A stretch of 64,000 bases of DNA from Triplophysa rosa (Eukaryota > Chordata > Actinopteri > Cypriniformes > Nemacheilidae), in NCBI RefSeq assembly GCF_024868665.1, contig NC_079904.1, forward strand, positions 22,189,325-22,253,324, in the 5' to 3' direction. Of the stretch, positions 41,218 to 53,549 are shown piece after piece. The notes beneath the pieces are model-generated. The model was not told the origin of the DNA. It ran no database searches and saw nothing but the letters and a program-made list of their open reading frames with translations. The position numbers and the translations under genes are program-made. Within the stretch, counting starts at the first letter, position 1. Each line of letters starts with the position of its first letter.

Positions 41218-42673
41218 CAGTGGTGTAAATTATTGGAGTAAATGTAATTAGTTACTATACTTAAGTATCTTTTTGGCTACTTTGTAGTTGTACTGAGTAT
41301 TAAAGATATTAGCAACTTTTACTTTCTACTTGACTACATTTTTTTTTAAGTTGATGTACTCTTTACTCCACTACATTTGTAATGACTAATGCAATTAAAT
41401 GTTACATTTTGCATTGCACTTAACTTTTTCTGCAGCAGTTTATTTCAATATTTCCATTTACAGGGCATTGAAGGTACTATATCTTAACTTGTCAACAAGG
41501 CTTCATTATGCGAATGCGGGTGCATTATCAGGTAGTTGACATCGCTGGTGTTTTATGTGGGAAGAGGACATGACTGCAGCCGGCGATAAGGTTTTTACTT
41601 TTGTAATTTATCCATTTTACTGAAGATAGCTTTTTGAAGGATATTGGTTTCCTTATGAGCACTTGAGCTTAACTGAGAATTGGGTGTTTGTAATAGACGT
41701 ATAGGCTATGGTGTCGACCTTGATTTGTTGCAATTTTGAGGTGTTCAGTTTTTTCTCCTCACAAATCAACTGTTTCTTGTTTTGCCATTGACATGTCTTT
41801 TAAGTGTTGAGGACTAGTGCTGCTTTGAGCCTACATTCAGTATGAGTAAAATACTCAAGTACTGTTAAAACCAGATACTCTAAGGCCGTTTTAAGATTGG
41901 GCTCATTTGCTGCGATCCAAACTTGAATGCGATTGTTCCCGGCGCCCCCAGCAGCGTTGGTTTGGTTTCACACTCAACTTGATTCTGTCCAACCCTGGTG
42001 CGTTTGTGTTCATCTTACGTCATCAAAAATGTGCACGACACATGTCAGAAAACAGAACACGGATCAATATATTGTGTTTTTATTAATTTGGTGCTATTAT
42101 GCACAGCACAGTTTTTGACATTTGGGTTTACTTTATGCGTGTTGCATGCAGACTGCTTTCTGCTGCTTGCAAACAGACTATTTTGAGGAAACTGTGGATT
42201 ACCATTGACCTGCTGCTGATTCCACTCGCAACGCAGAAATACGATGCTTGATTCCAAGGTAAATCATCGACACTATCATGTGTTTTATTGAAGGAAATAC
42301 ATCGTAATCGGCTTAAACGCATGCGCAGGTCACTTTACTTCCTCATCAAGTGAGCACCCGGGTCCGTGTTGCTTTCATATTCATGCTAACCGCGCCACAG
42401 TTCGAGAGCAACTGAACTCAGACCAGCTCCTTCAGGTAGTCTCGGGTTCGGTAGCCAGGTGTGGACCCAGGTTCACCTGACAGCTTTCACATTAGCGATT
42501 TTTCATGCGAACCGTGCCCCTTTCTGAACTAAACTTCAAGTGTGAAAGCCACCTAAGATTTTTACTCAAGTCGTTTTGGAATTCGTGACTTGTAACTTGT
42601 AATGGCGTAATTTTCACTGCAAGGTATCTGTACTTTTACTCAAGTACGGTTTCAGGTACTCTTTACACCTCTG
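41218..42673. mobile_element. 1.46-kb hAT-type element nested in the previous one
   Basis: Identical GCCAAAAG flanks at 41210-41217 and 42674-42681. Ends CAGTGGTGTAAA / TTTACACCTCTG (11 of 12). Internal CTCAAGTAC words appear near both ends. No transposase frame seen. Confidence 0.9.
41884..42556. mobile_element. possible third nested element
   Basis: The composition changes abruptly at TAAGGCCGTTTTAAG and returns to the host element at AAGCCACCTAAG. The two ends are weakly inverted (about 60 percent). The GC-rich interior includes GTTCCCGGCGCC and AGTCTCGGGTTCGG. No clean target duplication, so the boundaries are provisional. Confidence 0.4.
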
Positions 42674-43622
42674 GCCAAAAGAAACCAGCGCTGTCCTGTA
42701 CCGATTAGAGAAGTGATGAAGTGAGTCGTACTGTACATTAAAAGACTGAATGACATGCTAAAGATTGAAGTATGTCATTTGCATGACAGAAGAAATGTAA
42801 TACAGTTTATGTAAAATGTCTTTTTGAAAGATAATTCTCTGTCTCAAGCAAAGACAGTGCAGCTTCAAAGATACGTGAGCCAATGGCGTTTGAGTCTGAG
42901 CTCTGTCAAAGCATTTCATTGGTTGAATGTACTGAATGAATACGCCCTTAACCGGACGAACGAGTCAATTGAGTCAAAATGAGATTGAATGAACTAGTAC
43001 ATGTTGTTCATGGTCTAATATTCTCTGTGTTACAACAATGCATATCCAGTAGTTACTGAACTTTTCTGAAAAATAAAAGTAAAGACCTTGTTTAATTTAA
43101 TTCTAAGGTAAAGTAAATTATGACAAAACAGTTGAATCTTTGTATGGAACATTTAATTACACCAATTAAATTAGTTAAACCAGTTAGATTTTAGTAGACT
43201 AAATATAATGTAGATTTCATCGACTAAAACTAGACTAAAAGTAAAATGATTCGGATGACTAAAATATGACTAAATCTAAATTATATTTTAGTCAAAAGAC
43301 TATGACTAAAACTAAATCAAATTTTGCTGTCAAAATTGACACTGATCTTAATTCTAATTTCATGTTAAATTGCACATTTTGTCAGTGACAAACCTGCAAT
43401 ACAGAAGGTTCAGTTAATCCTTAAAATGTTTCTTTATTAAGTTGTATGTGCAACAAAGAAGTTACTGAAATTGTTAATATTTTGAAAATAAATGTTATTT
43501 GAATTTAAGTTTCATGTTTCAATTTTGGGCAAAATATTGTGATGTATATCGTATCGTGAACTGAGCATCGAGATATGTACCGAATCGTGAGCTGAGTGTA
43601 TCGTTACACCCCTAGTACAATG

Positions 43623-44028
43623 TACAGTATAATTCCACTGATATGCTTATTCTCTACACAGATAAGAGATCTTAATTCTCTCTCACACATATTCACAAAG
43701 AAAAGTTATTTCCTTTTGCCTTCCTTTACTGCTCTTGAGCCGTTTCCTTTCAACAGGCCACTGACCAATCACAAGCCATCTTTGTTTTAAATAAAACACA
43801 GTGAAAGTAGTCCACCCATCCATGTCTGTTCCTGTCAGGCAGTTTGGGTCCAACATGCATGGGAACCGGGTTGCTGCAATTTTCCCTTCACATTCATTTT
43901 ACACTTGTTCTTAGTGATGGTCATCTAACAACCAACAACCAAATGTTTTGTGTATTCCTTAAAACGCAATATCTAAAGTTTTAAAGCACAACTTATGGAA
44001 CAAATTTTGTGATTTCAAATCCAACACA
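43623..44028. other. spacer
   Basis: No feature recognised. Confidence 0.3.
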
Positions 44029-44272
44029 ATCTCACGGCAAAAACGTAGCTATTTTACGAGGTGGCAAATTTTGGCTAATTCGTATCAGTTTATACGATCT
44101 CAATCGTACATTTAAGTACAATTTGCTCTCAAGACAGTGACATTAGGTTTAGGGGCGGGGTTAGGGGTGGGGCTTCAGTATTGCTTTTTTAATAGTAATT
44201 GTACGTTTTTGTATCCAAACGAATTTGCTACCTCGTAAAATAGTTACGAATTCCCGTGAGATCAGGGGCCTC
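44029..44272. mobile_element. MITE with ATCTCACGG ends (copy 1)
   Basis: Ends ATCTCACGG / CCGTGAGAT are inverted. TATTTTACGAGGTGGC on the left mirrors TACCTCGTAAAATAG on the right. The centre has GGGGCGGGGTTAGGGGTGGGG, a G-rich run that could form a quadruplex. Confidence 0.7.
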
Positions 44273-44274
44273 AT

Positions 44275-44447
44275 TTATAAAGCGTGCGTACACACGGATT
44301 TGATTGCAGAGTGTGTATACGCAAAAATCAATGGGAATGTTCATATTTATAAAACGGTCTTGGGTGTGGAAAAGAATCACACTTACGCACTTTGAGAAAT
44401 GATCATAAAATCAAAATTTCTACGCAACATTTTAAAAATGAGGCCCC
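44275..44447. mobile_element. MITE with GGGGCCTCATTT ends (copy 1)
   Basis: Inverted ends GGGGCCTCATTT / AAATGAGGCCCC. Starts only two bases after the preceding MITE. Contains GCGTGCGTACACACGG-type sequence. Confidence 0.72.
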
Positions 44448-45049
44448 AGGATGTTCAAATCACCTTGGGCCTCACGTTGGGTATGGGCAATTCCAGCGTT
44501 ATGGACGTGACATAAAAATGCTCAGAGAATGAATTTGTTACGATTATATTGAACCATCTGTTTATATTTTACTGAACCCTTGTTGATAGAGTCTAAACAT
44601 AAAAAATGTCAGTCTATGAAAAAAATGTACCTTTAAAAAATGGGAAATAAACATGCGTTATGGATGTGACAAAAAAAGGACGCGGTTTTTGGGAGACGAT
44701 AAACTTTGTAGGATTTCTATAAAATAAAATGCACAATCCTGAAGCAATAATACCCAATGAATGGAGAAGGGATGCCTCTTTATAGAACATGATATAGTTA
44801 CTTTATATTCATTTTCATGTGTCCATTTATGAGGAATATGTAGTGTTATGGATGTGACAATCCTGAAAATGGCACTTACCTGACTATGAAAAATCATGCA
44901 CTAAAAATAAAACAAATGCTTTACAAATTTGAAGAGAGATCTCACATGGGTATTTGAACCACCAAATGTTAAAATCTGTGCTGTTACCATAGTAAAAACC
45001 GCTGGTAAAAACTTATTTTTTTCGTGGTAAGGTTGACATTTTCACGGAA
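44448..45049. other. spacer between MITEs
   Basis: Contains repeated words TTATGGA(T/C)GTGAC at about 44498, 44657 and 44846, hinting at a degenerate repeat. No gene. Confidence 0.3.
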
Positions 45050-45405
45050 TTGCCCGTATGCACAAAACGGGGCTGTAAACGTGTGTACACCACTATCCAC
45101 GCAAAGGTTGTGATCTATTAAAATCAAACTTGACAGGAGAATGTAAGCAAACTCTGACCCATGCGTACGGTACGCACATTCTGGAGACAAGGGGAAGTGG
45201 CGACACCGATGCCGGGTTGTATGCATATATGCTTACATCGGGGAGGAGATTGGGTCGAGATACACGAGGCACAGTCTTCCCCTGACTGGGATTAATAAAG
45301 GGAATTATGTGCAGGTTCTGGCGTACGCATGGTTTATAAATCTGAAAACTTTTGTGCGTGCGCACACTTTAAGGGTGAAATCTACAGTTTTATAAATGAG
45401 ACCCC
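45050..45405. mobile_element. GGGGCCTCATTT-family MITE (copy 2)
   Basis: Shares CAAACTTGAC, CAAACTCTGACCCATGCGTA and GCACATTCTGGAGACAAGGG with 59656-59830. The right end is TTATAAATGAGACCCC. The left end is eroded. Confidence 0.6.
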
Positions 45406-46494
45406 TGCTGTGAAAAAGACCAGCACCAAGCTAACATGAACCAGTTTAAACCTGCCTAAAATTCATCCTGGTTTTACCTAATCTTTTCAGCAGAAAAAAG
45501 AAAAATGTATCCTTAATCTGGTCCACTGGTCCAGTCTCTTTGTTTTATCATCTTCTCAATATACAATTTGAATGCAGTGCACCTCGTCAGTCTCTGTCAG
45601 TCACACCCAACTGAAGGTCATGAAACGACGTTATGCTGAAATTGTTTTCACATTCTGTCATTCTCAGCTGCTAAAGAAACTTCTCTGGGCTGAAAGGAAC
45701 ATGTAAACAAACTCACAAGAACCTTTACTGTTACATAACCGGGCTGCAGATTGTGGTTCCTGTCTACACCAAAAATCTGATCTCACCACCGGGAATTGAA
45801 AGAGGCGTTTCTCTTACACAACACAGAATGAGCACTGGACAGAACGGAAAATATTATTGGAGATCAAATCTAGCCAGAAGTCATAGACAAAGCCAGAAGA
45901 GAATACATTTAAACATCTTAATCACTTGTTGGTTTTTCGCAAAAGCAAACGTAAGTACAAGAATTGCTTCTCAGGGATTTATATTAAAAGAAGGATTTGA
46001 GCTATGTTTCAAAACCAGAATGCCATTAAAATCACGTTTGAGTTGGGCCAGTAAGCAACTAGAAACCACACAATAGTAGGCCCAGGAATATTAGGGGCCT
46101 TTCCATAACATTATGAAAAATACCACTGTATTTGAAGGATACAACTTACAGAGAACGGTAAGAGTTGCACGTTTCCTTTTTAAAATACGCCGAGTCAGAC
46201 GATTGTAGGTTACATCGCAATATATCTGTTTTCACTAAAATAGCTAAAAGATGTTCACTTTATCAGCAAAACTGGATAAATCTAACTTGATTAGTATTTT
46301 TAAAATAATTGAAATACTATTTGGCCAGTGGAAAATAATGAGAAACTATTAAACAGTTTTATGGATATTTTGGTATATTTATTCTAAAACATAACAATGA
46401 TACTGGATGATTTTTTAGTAATGTAATATGTATGGCACAAATGGCATTTATATGCTAATCTATATGTCATATTTTCGTAATTTCTTGTACCTTT
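45406..46494. other. spacer, no gene supported
   Basis: A 107-codon plus-strand frame (45753-46076) has no recognisable domain. Otherwise AT-rich. Confidence 0.3.
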
Positions 46495-46789
46495 GACGGT
46501 GTTAAACATTGTGTCATGTGGATTGGATTATGCATGGAAATTATATCCAGATGAGGTTATGCATAGTAAAACTATGCAATGTAAACTCTATGGTGATTTA
46601 GGGGAGGAGACAGGGTGGAGATGCACATTTAAACATCTTTCTCTGACTGGGTTTAACAAAGGGATTTTATGCGTTATGCGGATTTTTGTTTTTTAATGCT
46701 TCTATAAATCTGAAAACTGAAAACCTATCTTTTGTGCGTACGTACACTTTTAGGATTAAATCTGCGGCGAGTTTTACACATGAGGCCCC
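46495..46789. mobile_element. GGGGCCTCATTT-family MITE (copy 3)
   Basis: Right end TTTTACACATGAGGCCCC. Inside, GGGGAGGAGACAGGGTGGAG and TCTCTGACTGGGTTTAACAAA match the corresponding part of copy 2. The left end is uncertain. Confidence 0.5.
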
Positions 46790-47054
46790 AGGAATTTGCG
46801 TAGGCAACCATTACTCGATTTTTACAAATATTTGCATTTACTTCACCACTCGAGCAATCAAAAGGGGTAAAGTGAATTTTGGTATATAGAGGCACATAGA
46901 AGAAAGTCTTGGTGGGGAAAGAATATCTTTTCTATTCACATTAAATCCTTAATTTTACAGGATTTTAGAGTTTCCAGTTAACCGTTCCTAAGACTCAAAC
47001 CCTCAACTGGAATATCCAGCAAAGCCACAGAGTCCAGACGCACAGACTTCTGAT

Positions 47055-47800
47055 TAGGGTTGCACGGTGTACCGGTGCTACGGTAGCATCGCGATGCTAA
47101 AGCTTCAAAATACCTGCGATGCCTCTCTATTTTTTAAACGGTAGTATCGTAGTACCGTAGTTAATGTTGCATATGCGCATTTATATTTATTTGAACACTT
47201 AATCTGCCTTTTTGCGGTGTTCATCTCCAAAATGAATGTGTGTTTTGAATGTTTCTGACGAGTTAATGATTCAAATTGGCGATTTGAACGAGTTGGTTAA
47301 ATGATTCACTAACTCAGTGGAAAATTGACGCCACCTACTGGCCGTTTTAGTTCTGCATTTAAAGTAAGCCTAATATTTCCCTTTATAAAGACTGCTTTAT
47401 CAATTCAATTTGTCCAACATTTGAATTAGTTCCTACGTGAAAAATGATCTAGTGTACTTTAGTATTTACTACAGTAAACTAGTAAAACTCATAGATACTA
47501 GTGTTTTTGAGTCTTATCATAGTAAACATTTAAGTATACTAAAGTATTTATAGTATTTACAAATGACTAAATGTAAATGTATTTGCTACAATTTATCCAA
47601 TTACTACAGTTAATACAACAACATATTCTAGTGCAAAGTATAATACAGTTTACTATAGTAAATACAAAATGTTTAATCTAAATCTGTGTTTTTTGTATAG
47701 ATTTGAATTATATGGCACAGCATCGTGATACTACTTGGTATCGAGATACTTTAGCTGGTATAGTATCGTAAGACATGTTTATGGTACCGTGACAACCCTA
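47055..47800. mobile_element. 746-bp DNA transposon with TAGGGTTG ends
   Basis: Left TAGGGTTGCACGGT and right ACCGTGACAACCCTA are near-perfect inverted repeats, with GGTA/TACC-rich subterminal blocks. Flanks CTTCTGAT and CTGCTGAA agree at 6 of 8, compatible with an old hAT duplication. Non-coding. Confidence 0.7.
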
Positions 47801-49014
47801 CTGCTGAACTCAGACCCTTACTTAAAGAATTATATCTTTGAGAAATCTAGTATTCATAAAACATTCCTTTGAGCTTTGTCTTGCATAATTCAATGCATGT
47901 GTTATCGTGCACGATATATCAGTGCACATTATTGTAAAGACTAAATGTAAACAATCCCACAAGATCAAAGTATAATGAAAATATAATAACGCAGCCCATA
48001 GTGGTTAGTTATTCCCTCACTGAACTGAAATGCTAAAACAGTGTTTAAAAACACTGAAAAGGGTCATTATGTAATGTGACCAATAACAATTGTTTTTCTT
48101 TCAATTAAACCTTTTATTATGGCTTCCCCTAAAAGGGATTTGAGTCTTACCATACTCCACCCCAGTACCACTCCGTAATTCGGCACCCTGCACGTCCAGC
48201 AAACATAACTGTACAAAACTGCAAAAAAAAATGTTGTCTGGATGATGGAAAAAATAAAGATTTTGTGTCTTGGGAACTGAAACGAAGTGTGCAGGAAACA
48301 CATGCACGTGTAATTAAATGCAGCTGCAGCTGAAGGCCGATCATTATTCAGCGGGACGGCCTGGGACAAGCAGATGATGTCATGAGGAGCCTATCTTAAA
48401 AACAGTTCTATTTAGCTCTCTGTGTTTACCGTAATAGTGATGGGAAAACGTTATCGTTTTTCGCCAGAGGGTTGAAGCATGCTGAGAACAAAAACAACTC
48501 TTGCCTATTAGCAAAAGCAGAGAAAGCAAAGGAGCTGCTGCTTTTCTCCAGTTGGAATCGAAAGTGTTTCTTTGAGCAGCAATGCTTATCTCAGCGAGGT
48601 TACGGCAACTCTGAGATCACTTGATAATGAACGGTGCTCAGACGACGCACTGGCGTGTGGCTTTCCCGAGATCCTTTATTAACACAGAAGCGGGATGTTG
48701 ATAAGATCACATTTACTACTATTAAATAGCAGAGTGGCTGTTGTGATGAGGTCTTTCAGTTTCCAGTGTGGTGTGACCACAGCAAGCCCCCGAACCGCTC
48801 GGTGCCCCCCTAACCCAAACGGACGCCTAGACACACAGACCAACGGCTCCCAAAATTACAGCCATGGGTAACCAGCTCTCCTCATAACCATGTGCTATAT
48901 CACGAAAATTCACCATTTTCTGAAAGTGGTATCGGCATTGGAGACAGACATACACACTGTTTTGACCATAACTGGCTAGTTTAAAATCCATATGTTATAT
49001 GATGAAACCTACAA
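47801..49014. other. unique-looking intergenic sequence
   Basis: The part at about 48300-48760 is less AT-rich, shows none of the window's repeat words, and contains GCAGCTGCAGCTG (overlapping E-boxes). It could hold a cis-regulatory element, but the sequence alone does not prove it. Confidence 0.25.
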
Positions 49015-49145
49015 AAAAAGAAATATTCACCCAAAACGTACAATTCCGTCATTATTTACTTAACCACATGTCATATCAAACCATTATGTCAAACCTTCCA
49101 CATTTATTGTATGGAAAAGAACAGCTGCCTCACGTCTTTGGTGGT
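49015..49145. mobile_element. half of a TTAA palindromic MITE
   Basis: ATTCACCCAAAACGTACAAT, TCCGTCATTATTTACTTAAC and ACATGTCATATCAAACC correspond to one arm of the family. The other arm is absent, and the next MITE starts directly after. Confidence 0.5.
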
Positions 49146-49160
49146 CAACGAAAAAACGCA

Positions 49161-49358
49161 ATCTCACAGGAATTCGTAACTATTTTACGAAGTGGTTAAT
49201 TCTTATGAATTACTACAATCTTATGCGTATTGCGTATGTTTTAGTACAATTTGCTTTTGCACCAGGGGCGTTAGAGTCTTATGTTTTTGTACTATTCACA
49301 TAGTACGAATTCATACGAATTAGCCATCTTGTAAAATAGTTTCAAAATCCTTTGAGAT
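49161..49358. mobile_element. MITE with ATCTCACAGG end (copy 2)
   Basis: Same family as 44029-44272: ATCTCACAGGAATTCGTAAC and TATTTTACGAAGTGG on the left, and CATCTTGTAAAATAG with TTGAGAT on the right. The G-rich centre is lost. Confidence 0.6.
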
Positions 49359-51371
49359 CAAGCTGAAAGAAACGTACAGATTTTAACTTTTCACATAAAG
49401 ATGAACAAACACTGTGTTAGCTGGTGAGTTAAATAAAGTCAGTTATTGACTAATCTAACTCTAATCTTGTTTTCTGTCCCATTTGCACCATTCCTTTCGA
49501 TGCTTAGACTGGATTCTTCCCAGACCCCCGACTCAGCAAATTCAGCTGAAAAAATCGAAAAGGGGGTCTGGTTTTGCCAAGGACAATGTCGACCTTGTTT
49601 GATTTGGATCGAGGTGAGTTCCCTTCCACCATATGTTGACTTTCCACTTCAGATCCTGTCTGGATGCTCAATGGCTTTTTGGTTTCCAAACTGTGGGTGT
49701 TCAGCTGAGAGGCAGCACGTGCTGGTGTTGGATTCAGTTTCTCGCTGGTGCTGAATGAGGAGAGCTCAGATCTCGGGCTCGCTGTAAATGCAGCTTTGGT
49801 TTGGCTCTGTAGTGTTATGTACATTCTAAAAACTACTTTTCCAAAGTCCTGTTGCAATGAGATACAAGAACAACTTTTGTTGGTTTAATGGACAACTTTT
49901 GATGGTTTGATGTTACTTATATCACAATAAAAGCCAACTATGAATGATAACCTTTTCTAAGAGAACAGACATGGACACTCAAGCTTCAGCAATGACAGCA
50001 CATATGTTTGCATATTCAATTTATTCAATCTATTTGCATATTATATTCTGATAGGTTTCGTCTCCCTTGCATTTATTTAACTATCCATAGCCATCTTTAT
50101 TCCCCGTTAAATAAGTTGATTATGTCCACAGACAACAAAAGTCAAAACTTGTCCTAAGTTGTATGGCAATAGCAAAGTGGCTTTAAAACATTTCATGAAA
50201 TGCAACATGTATCACAAATTTGCAAAAACAAAATCACTTTTAAAAGATCATTATGCGCAAAGCCTATCTGTTCAGGCTCTATAAAATTTGGGCAGAACTG
50301 GTCCAAGGGCATGCAGTGAGACTAATTGAAGTTGAACTGGGCTAAAATCACGCCTACTCTAACGCTCTAACGTCTCCGTGGCCTTTCTGCAATTACACGC
50401 TTCTGCTGGGCCCCAACAAGCGACCCAATGTCGGGTTTGAGGTGAAAAACAACAGAGCCCAAGAAGCGCCAATGCCTATCGCATGCCTTCATCACAAAGA
50501 AAGTGGGTCTCAGCGCATGATAATGGAGGTTAATTAGGGAGAAAATCCAGCTAAAAATTCCATACGGCAGCAGTTCAGACAGCTGGGAACAGAGGCTCCT
50601 TCTTCCATCCCACAGCGCAAAATCATCAAGGCACTTCAGCGGCTGGATCAGGGCCGAGAGCCCGCGATGACTAGCGCTGGAAACATGCAACTAGTGCCAG
50701 ATCCTTTTTGTATGTTCTCTAGAAATGACTCTCCTCTGTTTCTCTCTGATACTGATAAATGTCAAACAGTACAGCTCTAATTACCTTTGCCAAGCAAAAC
50801 AAACACAAACAGCTTGCTAGCTCGGTCAGCAAACAATCCACACAAAAGGCAGCCACCGCAAACTCTCAAATGTTCATTTGATGGACATCTGGTAATTCAG
50901 CCGAGCCAGGAAAGACAGCCACACATCATACTGATTTGTTTCCAAATGATGTGTCTTCCAGGAAAACAACATGTCTTGCTCCTTGTATCTTTACATCAAT
51001 GCATGTATTCAACAACTAGATTTGAGTTTGATTTCTGTCAAAAATGTGGTTGGTGCTTGCCATGCAAAACTCATAATGAGTAGGGAACGGGGGAAGGGTG
51101 AAGCTTTTTGCGGCTCGCCACTTAGGGTCACTCAAGAGAGATGGAGAGAAAGATCGGTACGAGATTGTTCAATAAAGCTTCCCATCCAAAAGATAAAAGC
51201 ATGATATTCAACTTTACTTGCTTAATGATGTTTAAGTCATTGGAACCTAATAAAGATGCTCTTCCCAAATATGGTTCTGGGTCAAGAACATCTTTTCTAA
51301 AATGTTGACACGAGCAACACAACAATCCTATCAAAGAATTTCTAAACAAATTCTAACAATAACATTAACCT
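49359..51371. other. intergenic; unique patch at 50340-50700
   Basis: No gene recognised. 50340-50700 is GC-richer and free of repeat words, and contains GAGGTTAATTAGGG (TAATTA homeodomain-type core). The frames at 49446-49857 on both strands overlap and have no family features. Confidence 0.25.
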
Positions 51372-51572
51372 TGGGCTGTTCCAAGAATAATCACGATTAA
51401 TCGCATCCAGAATAAAAGTTTGTGTTTATAATGATATGTCTGTGCACTGTGCATATTCATTTTGTATTTATAAACGCATACATGTATATATTTAAGGAAA
51501 AAAATTTTTGAATGTGATGAATAAACTTTTAATCTGAATGCGATTAATCACAATTAAATGTTAAACAGCCCT
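51372..51572. mobile_element. MITE of the GGGCTGT / ACAGCCC group
   Basis: GGGCTGTTCC and TAAACAGCCC at the ends, with ATCACGATTAATCGCATCC mirrored by GAATGCGATTAATCACAATT. Related to the tiam2 intron hAT MITEs. No duplication found. Confidence 0.55.
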
Positions 51573-52839
51573 ACCTAAACCCCAAACTAACTAATTTCAT
51601 GTTGACATGAAAAGCAACCAACCTAGTACTAGGTCTAACCCTAAAATCTAATTGGTTGTAAGGAATGTTGTTCCAGAACCACCAAGGGTGTCGACCCGAA
51701 AATGTGTTCAAGGTGTTTTTCGCATCATCAGGGTTCCTCCTTCAACAAATCATCTTAAAAACCAATCTTCCTAATTTGACCAAACAAAGGCTAACTAGGC
51801 GTGTGCTACACGATCAATAAGTAAATGACAATAAACCCACGCTGCCCTCGCGTTCATTGTAAAGTGACCTTTGCGATTGAGAGCTAACAATGGCTCACAG
51901 AATTGGAACAGAAGGGAGGAACTCCAGCTCAAAGAATTCAGATAAATGCCACAATAATATAAATGAACAAGAGATCCCACTATAGACTGCAATATAATAT
52001 ATTCTTTAAAGAAAACTGTTGTTTTAGAAAAGTACATACGGTATAACACCAACGGCATTTTTATAACTCAATTGTCATAGCGTTAGCAACACAAAGGTTG
52101 TGGGTTTGATTCGTAAAGTTACCAACGCTGCTTTAAAATCACCTGCCAAATGCATAAATGTTAATGTATAATAAGTGATGAGGTTTTAAGGAGTCTTTGT
52201 TAATCACGACAGGTTTGACTAGCCAACAAAACTAGCAGGGTAATTTCTTACACAGTAATAATCATTACCATACGTGGTTGATACTCCATTGAAAACCTCA
52301 ACCCTTTGAAAACAAACTAGATCAGCCATGCAAATACATTACAAGCACAAAAGATGCTTGGACAGAATTCAATGTCTGAAACGTTAGAAATCATGTTGCT
52401 ACGCTGCAGCTACATGTGCTTTCAATCTAACGATAATTATCAGGTGCATTAGCTTCACTGAATAAACTTGGCATGCTGTTGCCACGCCGCCATATATCTG
52501 ACTTTCACGCCCAATTGAAATCAAACAACAGTGCTCATTTGTTACAATCAAGACGATCTAACAGCTTGTCGACAATAAATTCCCCGTATAGTGGCTGCAG
52601 TAGCATACGGCTTCTGTCCAGAATTAACTTAAAGTCTGCACAGCCAACAGTGTGAAAACGAATTAGTCCAAAAATCTATTTATTAGCCACATACTAGTGT
52701 CAGACACTATTACATTATATCGGCCATGTATTGTGTTCCTTTTAAAGTGACCACAATCTGGCTAATTTCGTTTCCTTGACGATTCAGAAGATAGCACAAA
52801 AGTCATATTTCCTAAATCTGAGACAGAGCCTGGTTACTC
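51573..52839. other. intergenic
   Basis: Nothing recognised. Confidence 0.3.
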
Positions 52840-52955
52840 TCTTACTGTATGGAAAAGCACCCTCCACGTTAGGCAGGAAGTCATTTTGGTTTGGAACAAC
52901 ATGACGGTGAGGAAATGATGACAAAATTGTATTTTTAGATGAACTGTTCCTTTAA
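52840..52955. mobile_element. right half of a TTAA palindromic MITE
   Basis: GGTTTGGAACAACATGACGG, TGAGGAAATGATGACAAAAT and GATGAACTGTTCCTTTAA form one arm ending in TTAA at 52952-52955. The left arm is eroded. Confidence 0.6.
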
Positions 52956-53469
52956 ACGTCCAGCACGTGAAGGATTCCTCACAGGAAAATCCGTATTCAT
53001 TCCTGAATTTTCCACTTTTTCACATTCATAAACCCTTTAAGACCCAAAACGCCTAACTAGACGCTTCTGGCTAACAATGTCAAATATAGCATTTTAGATA
53101 GATGCCATCATAAACTGTAGGCAAAACTCCAAATACAGACTAAAATACATCGGCGTGTGCATTCCATTATGATGTGGGCGCTCTGATCAAAAGCCAGTTC
53201 GGTTGGGATGTCAGTGGAGTGTGTGCCGGTGATTATGGGGTAGCGTTTCCACGACAGAGCCGTCTTTGTGCCACACAGACAGTCTGCTATAAAACTACAC
53301 TGAGAGCTGTGGGATGAGCTTCCTTTCCTCAAATCCATGGATTTATCCATGATAGAAGGGTCCACAGCTGATGCTTTGAGCCCCGTTCACCTCAGCTGCA
53401 CTCAGGGATTCCAGCTGGTCTTTGTAAGCTCTTTGAGATCCATACAAACACTTCAAGATGACAACAAAG

Positions 53470-53470
<1 letters not shown>
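52956..53470. other. intergenic
   Basis: No repeat identified; no gene supported. Confidence 0.25.
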
Positions 53471-53472
<2 letters not shown>

Positions 53473-53535
<63 letters not shown>

Positions 53536-53549
53536 GCACACGCACACAT
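53473..53549. repeat. (AC)n microsatellite
   Basis: About 60 bases of uninterrupted AC repeat followed by an interrupted GCGCAC tail. Frames reading through it are artefacts. Confidence 0.95.

Larger units (their letters stand above)
40794..43614. mobile_element. 2.8-kb hAT-type element (outer of a nest)
   Basis: Identical GTACAATG flanks at 40786-40793 and 43615-43622. Terminal inverted repeats TAGGGGTGTATCGA / TCGTTACACCCCTA (13 of 14). Subterminal sequence is rich in ATCG/CGAT words on both sides (TACGATATTTTGCGATGC left, ATCGTATCGTGAAC right). Without the nested element it would be about 1.36 kb. No transposase frame is seen, so it is non-autonomous. Confidence 0.9.

Noticed and set aside
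45753..46076. 107-codon plus-strand frame
   Set aside because: No family features; lies between MITE fragments.
49446..49857. Overlapping frames of 102 and 117 codons on opposite strands
   Set aside because: Neither resembles a known protein and they exclude each other.
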